64,000 bases of DNA from Streptomyces sp. NBC_01723 (GTDB taxonomy: Bacteria > Actinomycetota > Actinomycetes > Streptomycetales > Streptomycetaceae), in the NCBI RefSeq assembly GCF_036246005.1, contig NZ_CP109171.1, positions 6,746,001 through 6,810,000 on the forward strand, read 5' to 3'. The notes beneath the pieces were generated by a model, which saw only the letters and a program-made list of their open reading frames with translations, searched no databases and was not told the DNA's origin. Position numbers and translations under genes: made by a program. Below, one piece after another: positions 7,787 through 16,444 of this stretch (positions within the stretch are counted from its first letter, which is position 1; every line of letters starts with the position of its first letter).

Positions 7787-8743
7787 TCACCTGCTCGCCA
7801 AGGGCGCCCCTTCGGCAGGCAGGGTCAGCACGCAGGGGGCGACGGGGCCGGGCAGCCCGACGACCTCCCCCATGTTCTGCCAGCCCCAGGACGCGAAGGC
7901 GGCTTGTCCTGCTTGGTCGGCGGGATGCAGCAGGGTGACCCCGAGCGGGGAGTGCAGGTCTGTGAGCAGACGCTGTTGCAGGCGGCGGGCGATATCGCGG
8001 TGCTGAGCGTGCGGATCGGCCACGACCTGGGTGAGAAGGACGAACCGTGCGCGGGAGGTGAGCCGGTGGATGATCTCCTGGAGCGTTCCGTCGAACCCCT
8101 GGCGGCCGGAGCCGTCCGAGCCCGCCGGGAAACCGAAGGCGCAACCGACCAGTCTCGTTGTCTCGGCGACCAGCAGGGCGAAGCCGGGGCGGTGGGCAGT
8201 GACCGCCAAGCGGTGCAGGAAGTCTCCGCGGTCGTGGTACGCCTCGCCGGCGGTGCCCGCGACGGACTCCGCAGCCAGGTCCGCGATGTCCTCGCGCATG
8301 TCTTCGGCCTGCCAGCGGGTCAGCCGGCGAAGGCGGATCGCGTCCTTGAGGACCGGCTGGTCCGGTCGACGAGCGGGGGCCCCGGGCGCCCGCGTCGCGG
8401 TGCTCACGAGGTCGCCGGACGGCGCGGGGGCCGCGAGGAGCAGCGACGTGGATCCGGTGGAATCGAGGAGCCTGGTGATCTGCGCGCACGGGTGGTGCAG
8501 CCGCAGGTGAGCGTGGACCCGGTCGGCGCGTCGTGATGCCGACAGGAGGATGTCCAGGCCCCTGCCGTCGCAGGATCCGACCGTGGTCAGGTCGACGTCG
8601 ATCACGCTGACGCCGTCCAGCAGACATCGCTCCAACGCGGCCCGCAGCAGCGGTGTCGTGGCAGGTCCGATGTCACCGGCGAGCGTGACGAGCGTCCGCT
8701 CCCCACGATTCCGACGATGGATGTCCAGCCGGGAAAGGGCCAT
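7787..8743 (-). CDS. STAS domain fused to a GNAT-like domain
   Basis: A 318-residue protein. Residues 1-115 are a STAS domain, followed by a linker and from about 140 a region resembling GNAT acetyltransferases (IRRLTRWQAEDMREDIADL, FALLVAETTRLVGCAFGF, ARRLQQRLLTDLHSPLGVTLLHP). In the STAS part the position of the phospho-serine is Gly60 (SCDGRGLDILL instead of DSSGL), so it cannot be switched by Ser phosphorylation there. ATG 8743 (MALSRLDIHRR) begins directly at the STAS fold; the upstream extension is arginine-rich and unlike coding sequence. The substrate, if any, is unknown. It may be a non-phosphorylatable scaffold. Confidence 0.75.
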   Translation of the reverse strand: MALSRLDIHRRNRGERTLVTLAGDIGPATTPLLRAALERCLLDGVSVIDVDLTTVGSCDGRGLDILLSASRRADRVHAHLRLHHPCAQITRLLDSTGSTSLLLAAPAPSGDLVSTATRAPGAPARRPDQPVLKDAIRLRRLTRWQAEDMREDIADLAAESVAGTAGEAYHDRGDFLHRLAVTAHRPGFALLVAETTRLVGCAFGFPAGSDGSGRQGFDGTLQEIIHRLTSRARFVLLTQVVADPHAQHRDIARRLQQRLLTDLHSPLGVTLLHPADQAGQAAFASWGWQNMGEVVGLPGPVAPCVLTLPAEGAPLASR

Positions 8744-9448
8744 CACGTTTCCCCTCGGCCGCGGCGTGGACCCGCGCGGGTGCTCAGCGCGGCACCAGCC
8801 ATGATGAGTTTGCGTGGCGTTGTTTCGACCGCGGCGGACATGACGGCCACCAGTCTCCGCGCCGACCACTGCGACGGCCCGGGGTTCGTCTCTCGCCGAG
8901 GACGACCCGGCGTGGCGGCCGGAGTGCGTGAGGCCCTCGGTACTTCAACGGTACGTCGGCCGCCACCGGAAGCGGCTGCGTCGACGGGCGTGCGGCACGG
9001 CAGGGGCCGCACCACCTCACGGTCCGGCCCTGCGGCCCGTACGAACGCCTGTGTTCGCACCAGGCCCGGCTTGCGAGGGCTGCCTCCAGCGTCGTCCTCC
9101 ACCTCTACGCCATGGTGAACCGAAGGGCGACCGCCGAGCCCGGCCGCCTCTTCGGCGATCAGCGGGCCGATCAGCTGCGGCGGCAACTCGTGCGCCGGGT
9201 CCTGGTGGTGCGGCCGGAGGGAGGCAGCCATGCAGGCATGGCTCCGGAGCGGCGCGCACCCGGGGCGCGGTGGCCGGGGCCCCGAGGTCCCTTCCCCGGC
9301 TCTCCGGACGGGTGTCGATCTGCTGGTGACCAAGCACGCGTGCGCCGATCTGTTCTTCCCCGACCCCGCCGCGGCGAACGGACAGCGTGGCAGGGTGCGG
9401 CTGAGCGCACCGTTGGTTTCGGCCGCGAGGCGACGGGGCCCGTCAGAG
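8744..9448. other. 705-bp gap without convincing gene
   Basis: Frames through this stretch on both strands are open only because of high GC; their translations are arginine- and proline-rich with no family motif. No hairpin or repeat stood out. It may contain a decayed gene that can no longer be recognised. Confidence 0.4.
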
Positions 9449-9925
9449 CTACGGTGCCTGTCCGCCTCTCGTGTCGATGAGGATCTGCGCCGCCGTACTG
9501 GGATTGCCGGGCACGACGGTCTGGGCCATCGCCGCGCGGGCGGCCTCGGGTGTTGCATCCGGCGGGACCACCAGCAGTGAGAACAGGTCGTTCTCGCCCC
9601 GGGTGATCAGGACGGTGTCGTCGCTCACGGGGAACGAGTCGATGTGCACCACCCGGTCGTCGACGACGATTCGCGTCGGCAGCCCCTCCCAGGCCGCGAT
9701 GTCCAGCCCGACGCGCGTCAACGGGCCGAGGTGTTCGGTGAGAGCGCTGAGCAGCGCGGGCAACTCCGCACCGATGTCGTGCGACCTCGGCCACCACGCC
9801 CCGTCCAGCACGCCTTCCCGCGATGCCGTCGTCTCGAGCCGGAGCAGCGCGCATCCGGGTCGTAGCGCCGTATGGACGCCACCCGGCAGATGGCGGGAAC
9901 CGGAGGCGGTGTCGGAGTCGGTCAT
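9449..9925 (-). CDS. DUF5994-family protein
   Basis: A 158-residue soluble protein. It shares with the protein at 12815 the block DGAWWPRSHDIGAELPALL near residue 40, a central T-R-V-GLDIAAWEGLP block, and a VLITRGENDLFSLLVVPPDATPEAARAAM end. I assign it to the actinobacterial DUF5994 family from memory of this WWPRS signature. ATG 9925 starts just before the conserved part. DUF5994 genes are often near STAS/anti-sigma genes in Streptomyces, as here. Function unknown. Confidence 0.75.
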   Translation of the reverse strand: MTDSDTASGSRHLPGGVHTALRPGCALLRLETTASREGVLDGAWWPRSHDIGAELPALLSALTEHLGPLTRVGLDIAAWEGLPTRIVVDDRVVHIDSFPVSDDTVLITRGENDLFSLLVVPPDATPEAARAAMAQTVVPGNPSTAAQILIDTRGGQAP

Positions 9926-10433
9926 GAGAACCAACCGTTCAGGGGTCCGGGACGAAGGCTCTGTTCCGCTCGCTCCTGACCACGCTACTCCTCGCTGGGA
10001 CGAGCACCGGCGTCGCCAGGAACGGCGGTGACACCCCGGCATTCCGCCGCGGAAGGCCGCATGGGCGCAGTCGGCCTGCCCGACGACGACCTCGGCGCAG
10101 CCTGTACCTAATCCGGTCGACGGGGGCCTGATCATGGTCGACTGGACGTCGCACGGGACTCCCGCCACATCCGGGTCATGGCGGGAGAGGAAGAGTCCGA
10201 CGAAGCCGGACCGCAGGGGTGAACCCGACACCGCGGGCACACTGCGAGCGCTCCCTCACCGGCGGCCTCCACCCTGACGCTCAGGCCGAGCCGGCTCACG
10301 GGCGCAGACGCACGCCGCGGGACAGGATGCGCAAGGGCAGGGTTCTGGGGTAAAAGTCGAACTGTCGTCCTCGCAGTTCCGCTCCGGCACGGGTGACCGG
10401 GGCGGGAGACCCGCTTTCTGGGATGTGATCACG
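9926..10433. other. Intergenic, about 500 bp, nothing recognised
   Basis: This region separates the divergent DUF5994 and ANTAR genes and should contain both promoters. No palindrome or terminator was obvious by eye. Confidence 0.4.
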
Positions 10434-10778
10434 ATGGACAGCCCTCGCAATGGCGCCCCGGTGCGGACCGAAGTGCACACGGTCCCGGGGCGAGAAGGCC
10501 TTTGGAACAAGATCGGTGAGTTGCGGGCGGAAATTGGTCAGTTGCAGGAGGCCGTCGTCTCTCACGCCGTGGTCGACCAGGCGATCGGGGTGATTGTCAC
10601 CCTCGGTGGCCTGCGCCCCGACCAGGGCTTCCAGGTGCTCCGAGAAGTCTCACAACACACCAATGTCAAGCTGCGGCAGGTCTCCGAACAGATAGTGGAC
10701 TGGGCCCACAGCGAACAGTTGTCCGAAGAGATCCGCGCCGCTCTGGACAAGGCACTGGCCACCGTGCGGTCCACCTGA
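10434..10778 (+). CDS. Stand-alone ANTAR-domain RNA-binding protein
   Basis: About 114 residues, almost entirely an ANTAR domain: VVDQAIGVIVTLGGLRPDQG then VLREVSQHTNVKLRQVSEQIV. ANTAR proteins bind paired RNA hairpins and act as transcription antiterminators. Here there is no N-terminal GAF or receiver domain, only a short coiled coil (LWNKIGELRAEIGQLQEAV), so any input must come by protein-protein contact or expression level. ATG 10434 is chosen because GGGA lies about 10 bp upstream; an in-frame GTG at 10425 is the alternative. Confidence 0.82.
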   Translation: MDSPRNGAPVRTEVHTVPGREGLWNKIGELRAEIGQLQEAVVSHAVVDQAIGVIVTLGGLRPDQGFQVLREVSQHTNVKLRQVSEQIVDWAHSEQLSEEIRAALDKALATVRST

Positions 10779-11117
10779 CCACGGCACGGTTCCGCCGCCC
10801 GCTTTCTGGAGTTCCGGACGGTGAAGACGGGGCGGGAACCACCGAACACACCTTGGCCAGGACTGATCCCAAGGAGTCTTGCCGTCGCGGGCGAGGGGCT
10901 ACTCCTCGGTCACGTCCCCTGCCCTGCCCCGAGGACGGCACCCGCCGAGACGACGGGCTGTCGAGAGCCTCGGCTCTCGCTGCCGGCAGGGGAGGCGCTT
11001 TCGTCCAGACTTCTCATGGGGTTCGGGCCCGAGCAGGGCAACCGTCCGCGATGCCGGGCTGTGCCCTTCACGGATTGACGCCGACGGCAACGGTTCCCAA
11101 GCTGGTAGGAGGGGCTG
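10779..11117. other. 339-bp intergenic region
   Basis: No credible coding frame. It precedes the SpoIIE gene at 11118, whose GTG is preceded by a good ribosome-binding site (GTAGGAGGGG). No operator-like palindrome was seen. Confidence 0.4.
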
Positions 11118-12374
11118 GTGGAAGGGACCACGGTCGTGAGTCGTGAGCAGAGTGGACTTCCCCGATTGCTGACGGCGGCGGAGACGGCGGCGCCGGCGGA
11201 CGCCGTCGACGTGATCGCGGAGGATCTGCGACGACGTTTCGACGCCACGAGGGTCTCCTTCCTCATTGTGGACCTGACGGGAAAAGCGGTGGCGCGGCTG
11301 TCCACCGCCGCCGCGGAGAGCGAGCGGGAGACGGAGCGGATCCCCCTGTTCGGCAGCGTCTACGAAAAGGTCATCCGCACCCAGCGGCTGTATCAGGAGG
11401 CGACCGGTCAGGGGCAGCGGGTGATCTCGCCGGTCACCAACCGGGGGGATGCGATCGGGCTGCTGGAACTGCTCCTGCCGACGGTGCCGGGCGAGGACGT
11501 CCTCGAAGAAGTCGGGGAGGCCGCGCACATCCTGGCTTACGTCGTGATCGCCAATGGGCGCTTCACCGACCTCTACACCTGGGGGAAACGCTCCAGGCCT
11601 CCCACGCTGGCGGCCGAGATCCAGTACCAACTTCTGCCGCAGTCACTGTCGTGCGAGGCTGCGCAGTTCACCCTCTGCGGGAACCTTGAGCCCTCCGAGG
11701 ACCTCAGCGGGGACTCCTTCGACTACTCACTGGACCGTGACACCTTGCATGTGTCGGTGACCGATCCCATGGGCCACGACATCGACGCCGCCCTGGCCGC
11801 CACAGTCCTGGTGGGGGCCCTGCGCGGCGCCCGCCGGGCGGGAGCCGGCCTGGCCGAGCAGGCCCTCCGTGCCGACCAGGCGCTGAACGACCACGGCCAG
11901 GGCCATGCCACCGGACAACTCCTGCGCATCGATCTCCGGTCCGGGCGGGCCCGGCTCGTCAACGCGGGTCATCCCTGGCCACTGCGCATGCGTGGGGGCA
12001 CTGTGGAGGTGATCACCTGCCAGGTGGACCATCCCTTCGGACTGTCCGAACTGACTCCCCGGCCGTACCGTGTGCAGGACCTCGACCTGCGGCCCGGTGA
12101 CCGTCTCCTCATGATCACGGACGGGCTGCTCGAACGCCATGGCGAGAAGGTCGACCTGCCCGCTCTGCTGGAGCGCACCCGCGGCCTGCACCCGCGGGAG
12201 ACCACTCTGGCAATAACGTCCGCGATCCGCGACGCCGCCGACGGCCGGCTCGAGGACGATGCCACTGCCGTGTGCCTGGACTGGCACGGCCCCCAGGAGA
12301 CCCAGCGGCATGTCAGTTCCGGCGCGGATACGCTGCAAGCCTCAGCCCTGCGTACGAAGCAGCAGCCTGGGTGA
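11118..12374 (+). CDS. GAF-like/SpoIIE PP2C phosphatase
   Basis: A 418-residue protein starting at GTG after a strong ribosome-binding site. Residues about 15-150 look like a degenerate GAF sensor ([22 protein letters not shown]) and about 170-390 are a SpoIIE phosphatase. The catalytic motifs [42 protein letters not shown] and [11 protein letters not shown] are intact. It is a paralogue of the partial gene at the left edge, which has lost some of these residues. The flanking ANTAR and DUF5994 genes suggest a common stress-signalling locus. Confidence 0.88.
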   Translation: MEGTTVVSREQSGLPRLLTAAETAAPADAVDVIAEDLRRRFDATRVSFLIVDLTGKAVARLSTAAAESERETERIPLFGSVYEKVIRTQRLYQEATGQGQRVISPVTNRGDAIGLLELLLPTVPGEDVLEEVGEAAHILAYVVIANGRFTDLYTWGKRSRPPTLAAEIQYQLLPQSLSCEAAQFTLCGNLEPSEDLSGDSFDYSLDRDTLHVSVTDPMGHDIDAALAATVLVGALRGARRAGAGLAEQALRADQALNDHGQGHATGQLLRIDLRSGRARLVNAGHPWPLRMRGGTVEVITCQVDHPFGLSELTPRPYRVQDLDLRPGDRLLMITDGLLERHGEKVDLPALLERTRGLHPRETTLAITSAIRDAADGRLEDDATAVCLDWHGPQETQRHVSSGADTLQASALRTKQQPG

Positions 12375-12814
12375 CTTGTACCGGTTCGGACAGCTCCGCA
12401 CCACGAGAACGAAACCCCGGCCGCGGGACCGGAACGCGCGGCCACCCGGTCGGTGCTTCCACCATCGTCCGGACCTCAGGTTGCCACGTGTGCCAGAACA
12501 CCGAGGTACGGGACAGACAGCACGCTCAACCACCCGGTGTGCTCCACCCGGGCACACGGTGCGGTCCGCCCGCTGTCGTCGGTCGCCCCGGTGGGCAGCG
12601 GGTGGACCGCACCGGATCAGCCCACCGGCATCACGGCTGGTCCCACGATGCCGAGGCGGGCCCGAACGCCCGGACAACCGGTGCTTTTCGAACCGTCCGG
12701 GGGAGTACGGTGAGGTTACCGGGGGTTCTTCGCGCCCCGGCTCCGTACGGGTGCCGTTCCCGGTGATCGACACTGCCGGGTCCGTACGGCGGTCCCCGGG
12801 GACAGGTCCGCGCC
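12375..12814. other. 440-bp intergenic region
   Basis: No coding frame on either strand has recognisable family motifs. It must hold the promoter of the DUF5994 gene at 12815. No strong terminator hairpin with a T-run was found after the phosphatase stop. Confidence 0.4.
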
Positions 12815-13348
12815 ATGACCGTGACCATCGACCGCACGGCATCCACCGGGCGCGCCCCGTCGCCGCGGGCCCGTGTGTCCCTGACAGCCGCACCGGGCAG
12901 CCCGGACGGCGTGTGGTGGCCGCGCTCCCGTGCCCTCACCCGTGAGCTGCCGCCCTTGGCGGACGCAGTGGGCGGCGCCTGGGGCCGTATCACCGGCATC
13001 ACGGTGAACCCCGCCCACTGGCCCGTCATCCCGCGTTGGGTGTCCCTGGCCGGGCGTACCGTGCGGGTGGACTGGTCGGCCGAGGGGCAGGACCCGCACA
13101 GGCTGACCCTGGTGTCCGCCAGTGGCCGTCGGGACATGCTGGTGATCCCGCCGGAGACCCGAGCGGCTGCCGCCGCGCGGCTCATGGGCCCTGCCGCTGC
13201 AGTCCCGTACCGGGAGCGTGCAGCGGACGCGGCCGATGCCCGCGGCGGAGAGGAAGCGTGGGAGACCGACGGTGGGGCGGGTCGCGCGTCGTCCCGGTCC
13301 GGGCGCAAGGGACCGGCCGCGGCACGGCCTCCGGGCGCTGGAAGGTGA
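12815..13348 (+). CDS. DUF5994-family protein
   Basis: A 177-residue protein and the second DUF5994 member in the window. The signature is DGVWWPRSRALTRELPPLAD, followed by ITGITVNPAHWPVIPRW and MLVIPPETRAAAAARLM, matching the order in the protein at 9449. The last 45 residues are Gly/Ala/Arg-rich and probably disordered. Function unknown. The TGA stop is followed in the same frame by 39 open codons that would encode a membrane segment (see findings). Confidence 0.75.
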   Translation: MTVTIDRTASTGRAPSPRARVSLTAAPGSPDGVWWPRSRALTRELPPLADAVGGAWGRITGITVNPAHWPVIPRWVSLAGRTVRVDWSAEGQDPHRLTLVSASGRRDMLVIPPETRAAAAARLMGPAAAVPYRERAADAADARGGEEAWETDGGAGRASSRSGRKGPAAARPPGAGR

Positions 13349-14329
13349 GCGGTCACGACGGTTGCAGCCATCACCGTGGTCGCGCTGCTCCTCCTGATCG
13401 CCGTCGGAAGCGTTCTGATCCACGGGCTCAACGTTCAGCACGGCGGGCGGATCGCGGCCTGTCAGTGACGGCGCGATGCATGCGGTGATCACCACGAGGC
13501 CCTTCCTCGCGGATCCGCGCGTGGAGTGGCGCAACTCCCTTTGAGGCACCGCAAGTCAGGACTGGCAAGTCGAACGATTGAGTCGTCAGGGTTTCGTTGA
13601 TGACGTGTTCGGAGCGTTGTCGCGGCGGGACCAGCGGCGGTGGGGTGGGTGATCCTGCGGGACTGATGCTGGGCGGCCGGCGCACGTCGATGCAGCCGAT
13701 GGCCGAGCGGCCGCCGGGCTGCAACATGCATGCTGCAGCCGAGGCGCCCCCCACGGGCGCGGGGTCGAGGTGCCTACTGGGCCCCGGCCTCACGCTCCGG
13801 GCGCGGTGCGGCCTTGCCCTGCTCACGTCGTTGCTCGGCACCTAGTGAGCGTAAAGATTGCCGGATTACGGCAATGCGGCCAGCTGCGAGTCTCGTTGAG
13901 TATGGGCGCAGCAGGAACAGGGGGAGTGGCCCCGATGCCGGGTTCCGGCAACGGGTACGGGCGTCGGGGTCCGGACGGATGATCCAGGGGGTGAGGACGT
14001 GGCCGGCACGGACGTCGCCGGGGTGCGGATCCTCACTCGCCCCGGCATCACGACCCCGAAGGCACCGTGCGGTGTGGTGCCGCCCCCTTCGACGAGCCGA
14101 ACAGGGGCGTCGTGCTGGAGCGACGCCGTTTCCGCCGGGCTGGACCGCGCACACCGCGGGCGACGACGACCGGACACGGCGAGTGGCTTCCCGTACGACC
14201 CCGGCAGTCGTCGCCGCGCCTGAGTTCTTTCCTTCGTGCGTCGCACCGAACAGCGCCGCCCGTAGCCGAGCGGGCCGCTCCGCCTCCCCCGTGGAGGCGC
14301 CAACTCTTTACAGACTTTGAGGACTTCCT
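13349..14329. other. 980-bp region with transposase relic and flotillin leader
   Basis: It holds a possible 39-codon membrane-segment frame (13349-13468), a transposase relic (13545-13740), an inverted repeat ATTGCCG-5-CGGCAAT at 13857-13875, and a hairpin CGCCTCC-5-GGAGGCG at 14281-14299 about 30 bp before the flotillin start. Nothing else was recognised. Confidence 0.5.
13545..13740 (+). pseudogene. Relic of an IS701-type transposase N-terminus
   Basis: Two short frames together resemble the start of IS701-family DDE transposases. In one frame 13575-13650 reads ERLSRQGFVDDVFGALSRRD; after a frameshift, from about 13657, another frame reads AGLMLGGRRTSMQPMAERPP. These correspond to the F-x(3)-F-x(2)-L-x-R-x-DQR-RW and GLL-x-DGRRKS-x-PMA blocks of that family. 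No start codon, catalytic domain or inverted repeats remain. It marks an old insertion between the signalling genes and the flotillin/ATPase pair. Confidence 0.55.
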
Positions 14330-16366
14330 ATGGATTACACCCTGGGCATCGGCGTGCTCGTTTGCCTCCTGCTCGCCGCCGCCGTGCTGTTCGTCGTGGC
14401 CCGGTTGTTCCGCAAGGTGGAGCAGGGCAAGGCTCTGATCGTCTCCAAGATGCGCAAGGTCGACGTGACCTTCACCGGGCAGGTCGTGCTGCCGGTGCTG
14501 CACAAGGCAGAGGTGATGGACATCTCGGTGAAGACCATCGAGATCACCCGGGCCGGCAAGGAAGGGCTGATCTGCCGGGACAACATCCGTGCGGACATCC
14601 GCATCTCGTTCTTCGTCAAGGTCAACAAGACCGCCGAGGACGTCGTCAAGGTCGCCCAGGCGGTCGGCACCGCTCGGGCCAGTGACCGCGACACCCTCCA
14701 GGAGCTGTTCCACGCGAAGTTCTCCGAGGCGCTGAAGACCGTCGGCAAGCAGATGGACTTCACCGACCTCTACACCAAGCGCGAGGAACTGCGGTACCGG
14801 ATCATCGAGGTCATCGGCGTCGACCTCAGCGGGTACCACCTGGAGGACGCGGCGATCGACTACCTGGAGCAGACGCCGCTGACTCAGCTGGACCCGGCCA
14901 ACGTCCTGGACGCGCAGGGCATCCGGAAGATCACCGAGTTGACGGCCGTGGAGCACGTGCGTACCAACGAGGCGCAGCGCACGGAGGAGAAGGAGATCAC
15001 CCGTCAGAACGTCGACGCCCGGGAGGCGATCCTGGAGCTGGAGCGCCGGCAGGTCGACGCCGAGACCAAGCAGCGGCGGGAGATCGAGACCGTCCGGGCG
15101 AGGGAGGAGGCGGAGACGGCGCGGGTGGTGGAGGAGGAGCGGCTGCGGGCGCAGTCCGCATTCCTCAAGACCGAGGAGCAGCTCGGCATCCAGCGCGAGA
15201 ACCAGGGCCGCGAGGTCGCGGTCGCGCAGAAGAACCGCGAGCGGGTCATCGCCATCGAGAGCGAGCGGATCGAGAAGGACCGCCTCCTGGAGGTCATCGC
15301 CCGGGAGCGGGAAACGCAGTTGACGCGGATTGCCGCCGAGAAGGAGGTCGAGGCGGAGAAGCGGGAGATCGCCGACGTCATCCGTGAGCGTGTGGCGGTG
15401 GACCGTACGGTCGCCGAGCAGGAGGAGGCCATCAAGAAGCTGCGGGCGGTGGAGGAGGCGGAGCGGCAGCGGCAGGCCGTGATCATCGCCGCCGAAGCCG
15501 AGGCGCAGGAGAAGCTGGTCAAGGACATCAAGGCCGCCGAGGCCGCCGAGCAGGCCGCCACCCACCGCGCCGCCGAGGAACTCACGCTTGCCGAGGCGCG
15601 GCTGAAGAGCGCCGACCTGGACGCGCGGGCCAAGCTGCGGCTCGCCGAGGGCATCCAGGCGGAGAGCGCGGCCGAAGGACTGGCCGCCGTGCAGGTCCGC
15701 GACAAGGAGGCCGAGGTGATCGAGAAGGCCGGCCGCGCGGAGGCCCAGGCCACCGAGGCCCGGCTGCGGGCGGAGGCCGAGGGCGCCAGGGCCAAGGCAC
15801 TCGCGGAGGCCGAGGCCGTCGGCGAGAAGCTGAAGGCGGAGGCGGTCGGCCTCACCGAGAAGGCCGCGGCGATGGCCGCGCTGGACGAGGCGTCCCGTGG
15901 CCACGAGGAGTACCGGCTGCGGCTGGAGGCCGAGAAGGACATCCGGCTCGCCGGGCTGGACGTGCAGCGGCAGGTGGCCGAGGCGCAGGCGACGGTGCTG
16001 GCGACCGGGCTGGAGAACGCCGACATCAACATCGTCGGAGGCGAGTCGGTCTTCTTCGACCGCCTGATGTCCTCCATCGCGCTCGGCAAGAGCGTCGACG
16101 GCTTCGTCCAGCACTCCGAGACCGCCCAGGCGTTGGCGAAGCCCTGGCTTGACGGCACGTCGAGCTTCACCGACGACCTCAGCCGCGTCCTCGGCTCGGT
16201 CTCCACGGCCGACGTGCAGAACCTGACCGTGTCCACCCTGCTGATGAAGCTCATGAAGACGGGCGGCGTCGACTCCGGGGCCCTGGAGCAGCTGCTGAGC
16301 AAGGCCGGTGAGCTGGGCGTCGCCGACACCCGGCTGACGGCTCTGAACGGCAGCGCCAAGGGCTGA
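14330..16366 (+). CDS. Flotillin-like SPFH/band-7 membrane protein
   Basis: A 678-residue protein. Residues 4-24 are one membrane segment (IGVLVCLLLAAAVLFVVARL), about 30-210 an SPFH/band-7 domain, and about 210-530 a long Glu/Ala/Arg-rich coiled coil as in flotillins and YqiK. The C-terminal ~110 residues (NADINIVGGESVFFDRLMSS onward) are flotillin-like. Flotillins oligomerise at the inner membrane face and organise microdomains or scaffold partners. The gene stops 78 bp before the giant ATPase on the same strand, with a 12-bp-stem hairpin between them, so the two proteins probably work together. A GAGG ribosome-binding site precedes ATG 14330. Confidence 0.9.
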   Translation: MDYTLGIGVLVCLLLAAAVLFVVARLFRKVEQGKALIVSKMRKVDVTFTGQVVLPVLHKAEVMDISVKTIEITRAGKEGLICRDNIRADIRISFFVKVNKTAEDVVKVAQAVGTARASDRDTLQELFHAKFSEALKTVGKQMDFTDLYTKREELRYRIIEVIGVDLSGYHLEDAAIDYLEQTPLTQLDPANVLDAQGIRKITELTAVEHVRTNEAQRTEEKEITRQNVDAREAILELERRQVDAETKQRREIETVRAREEAETARVVEEERLRAQSAFLKTEEQLGIQRENQGREVAVAQKNRERVIAIESERIEKDRLLEVIARERETQLTRIAAEKEVEAEKREIADVIRERVAVDRTVAEQEEAIKKLRAVEEAERQRQAVIIAAEAEAQEKLVKDIKAAEAAEQAATHRAAEELTLAEARLKSADLDARAKLRLAEGIQAESAAEGLAAVQVRDKEAEVIEKAGRAEAQATEARLRAEAEGARAKALAEAEAVGEKLKAEAVGLTEKAAAMAALDEASRGHEEYRLRLEAEKDIRLAGLDVQRQVAEAQATVLATGLENADINIVGGESVFFDRLMSSIALGKSVDGFVQHSETAQALAKPWLDGTSSFTDDLSRVLGSVSTADVQNLTVSTLLMKLMKTGGVDSGALEQLLSKAGELGVADTRLTALNGSAKG

Positions 16367-16377
16367 CAGACCGCGGA

Positions 16378-16412
16378 CGTGGAGCTGCCGCGCGGGGGAC
16401 GGCAGCTCCACG
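16378..16412 (+). terminator. Intercistronic hairpin between flotillin and ATPase genes
   Basis: Perfect 12-bp inverted repeat CGTGGAGCTGCC / GGCAGCTCCACG with an 11-base loop, followed by CTCTTTTCG. The short T-run suggests partial termination or protection of the upstream mRNA, which would make the flotillin more abundant than the ATPase. Confidence 0.6.
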
Positions 16413-16444
16413 ACCGCTCTTTTCGACTTCCTGAGAGGGACCTC

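Noticed and set aside
9017..9337. Minus-strand frame in the 705-bp gap
   Set aside because: The translation is dominated by Arg, Pro and Gly, and no family similarity was seen.
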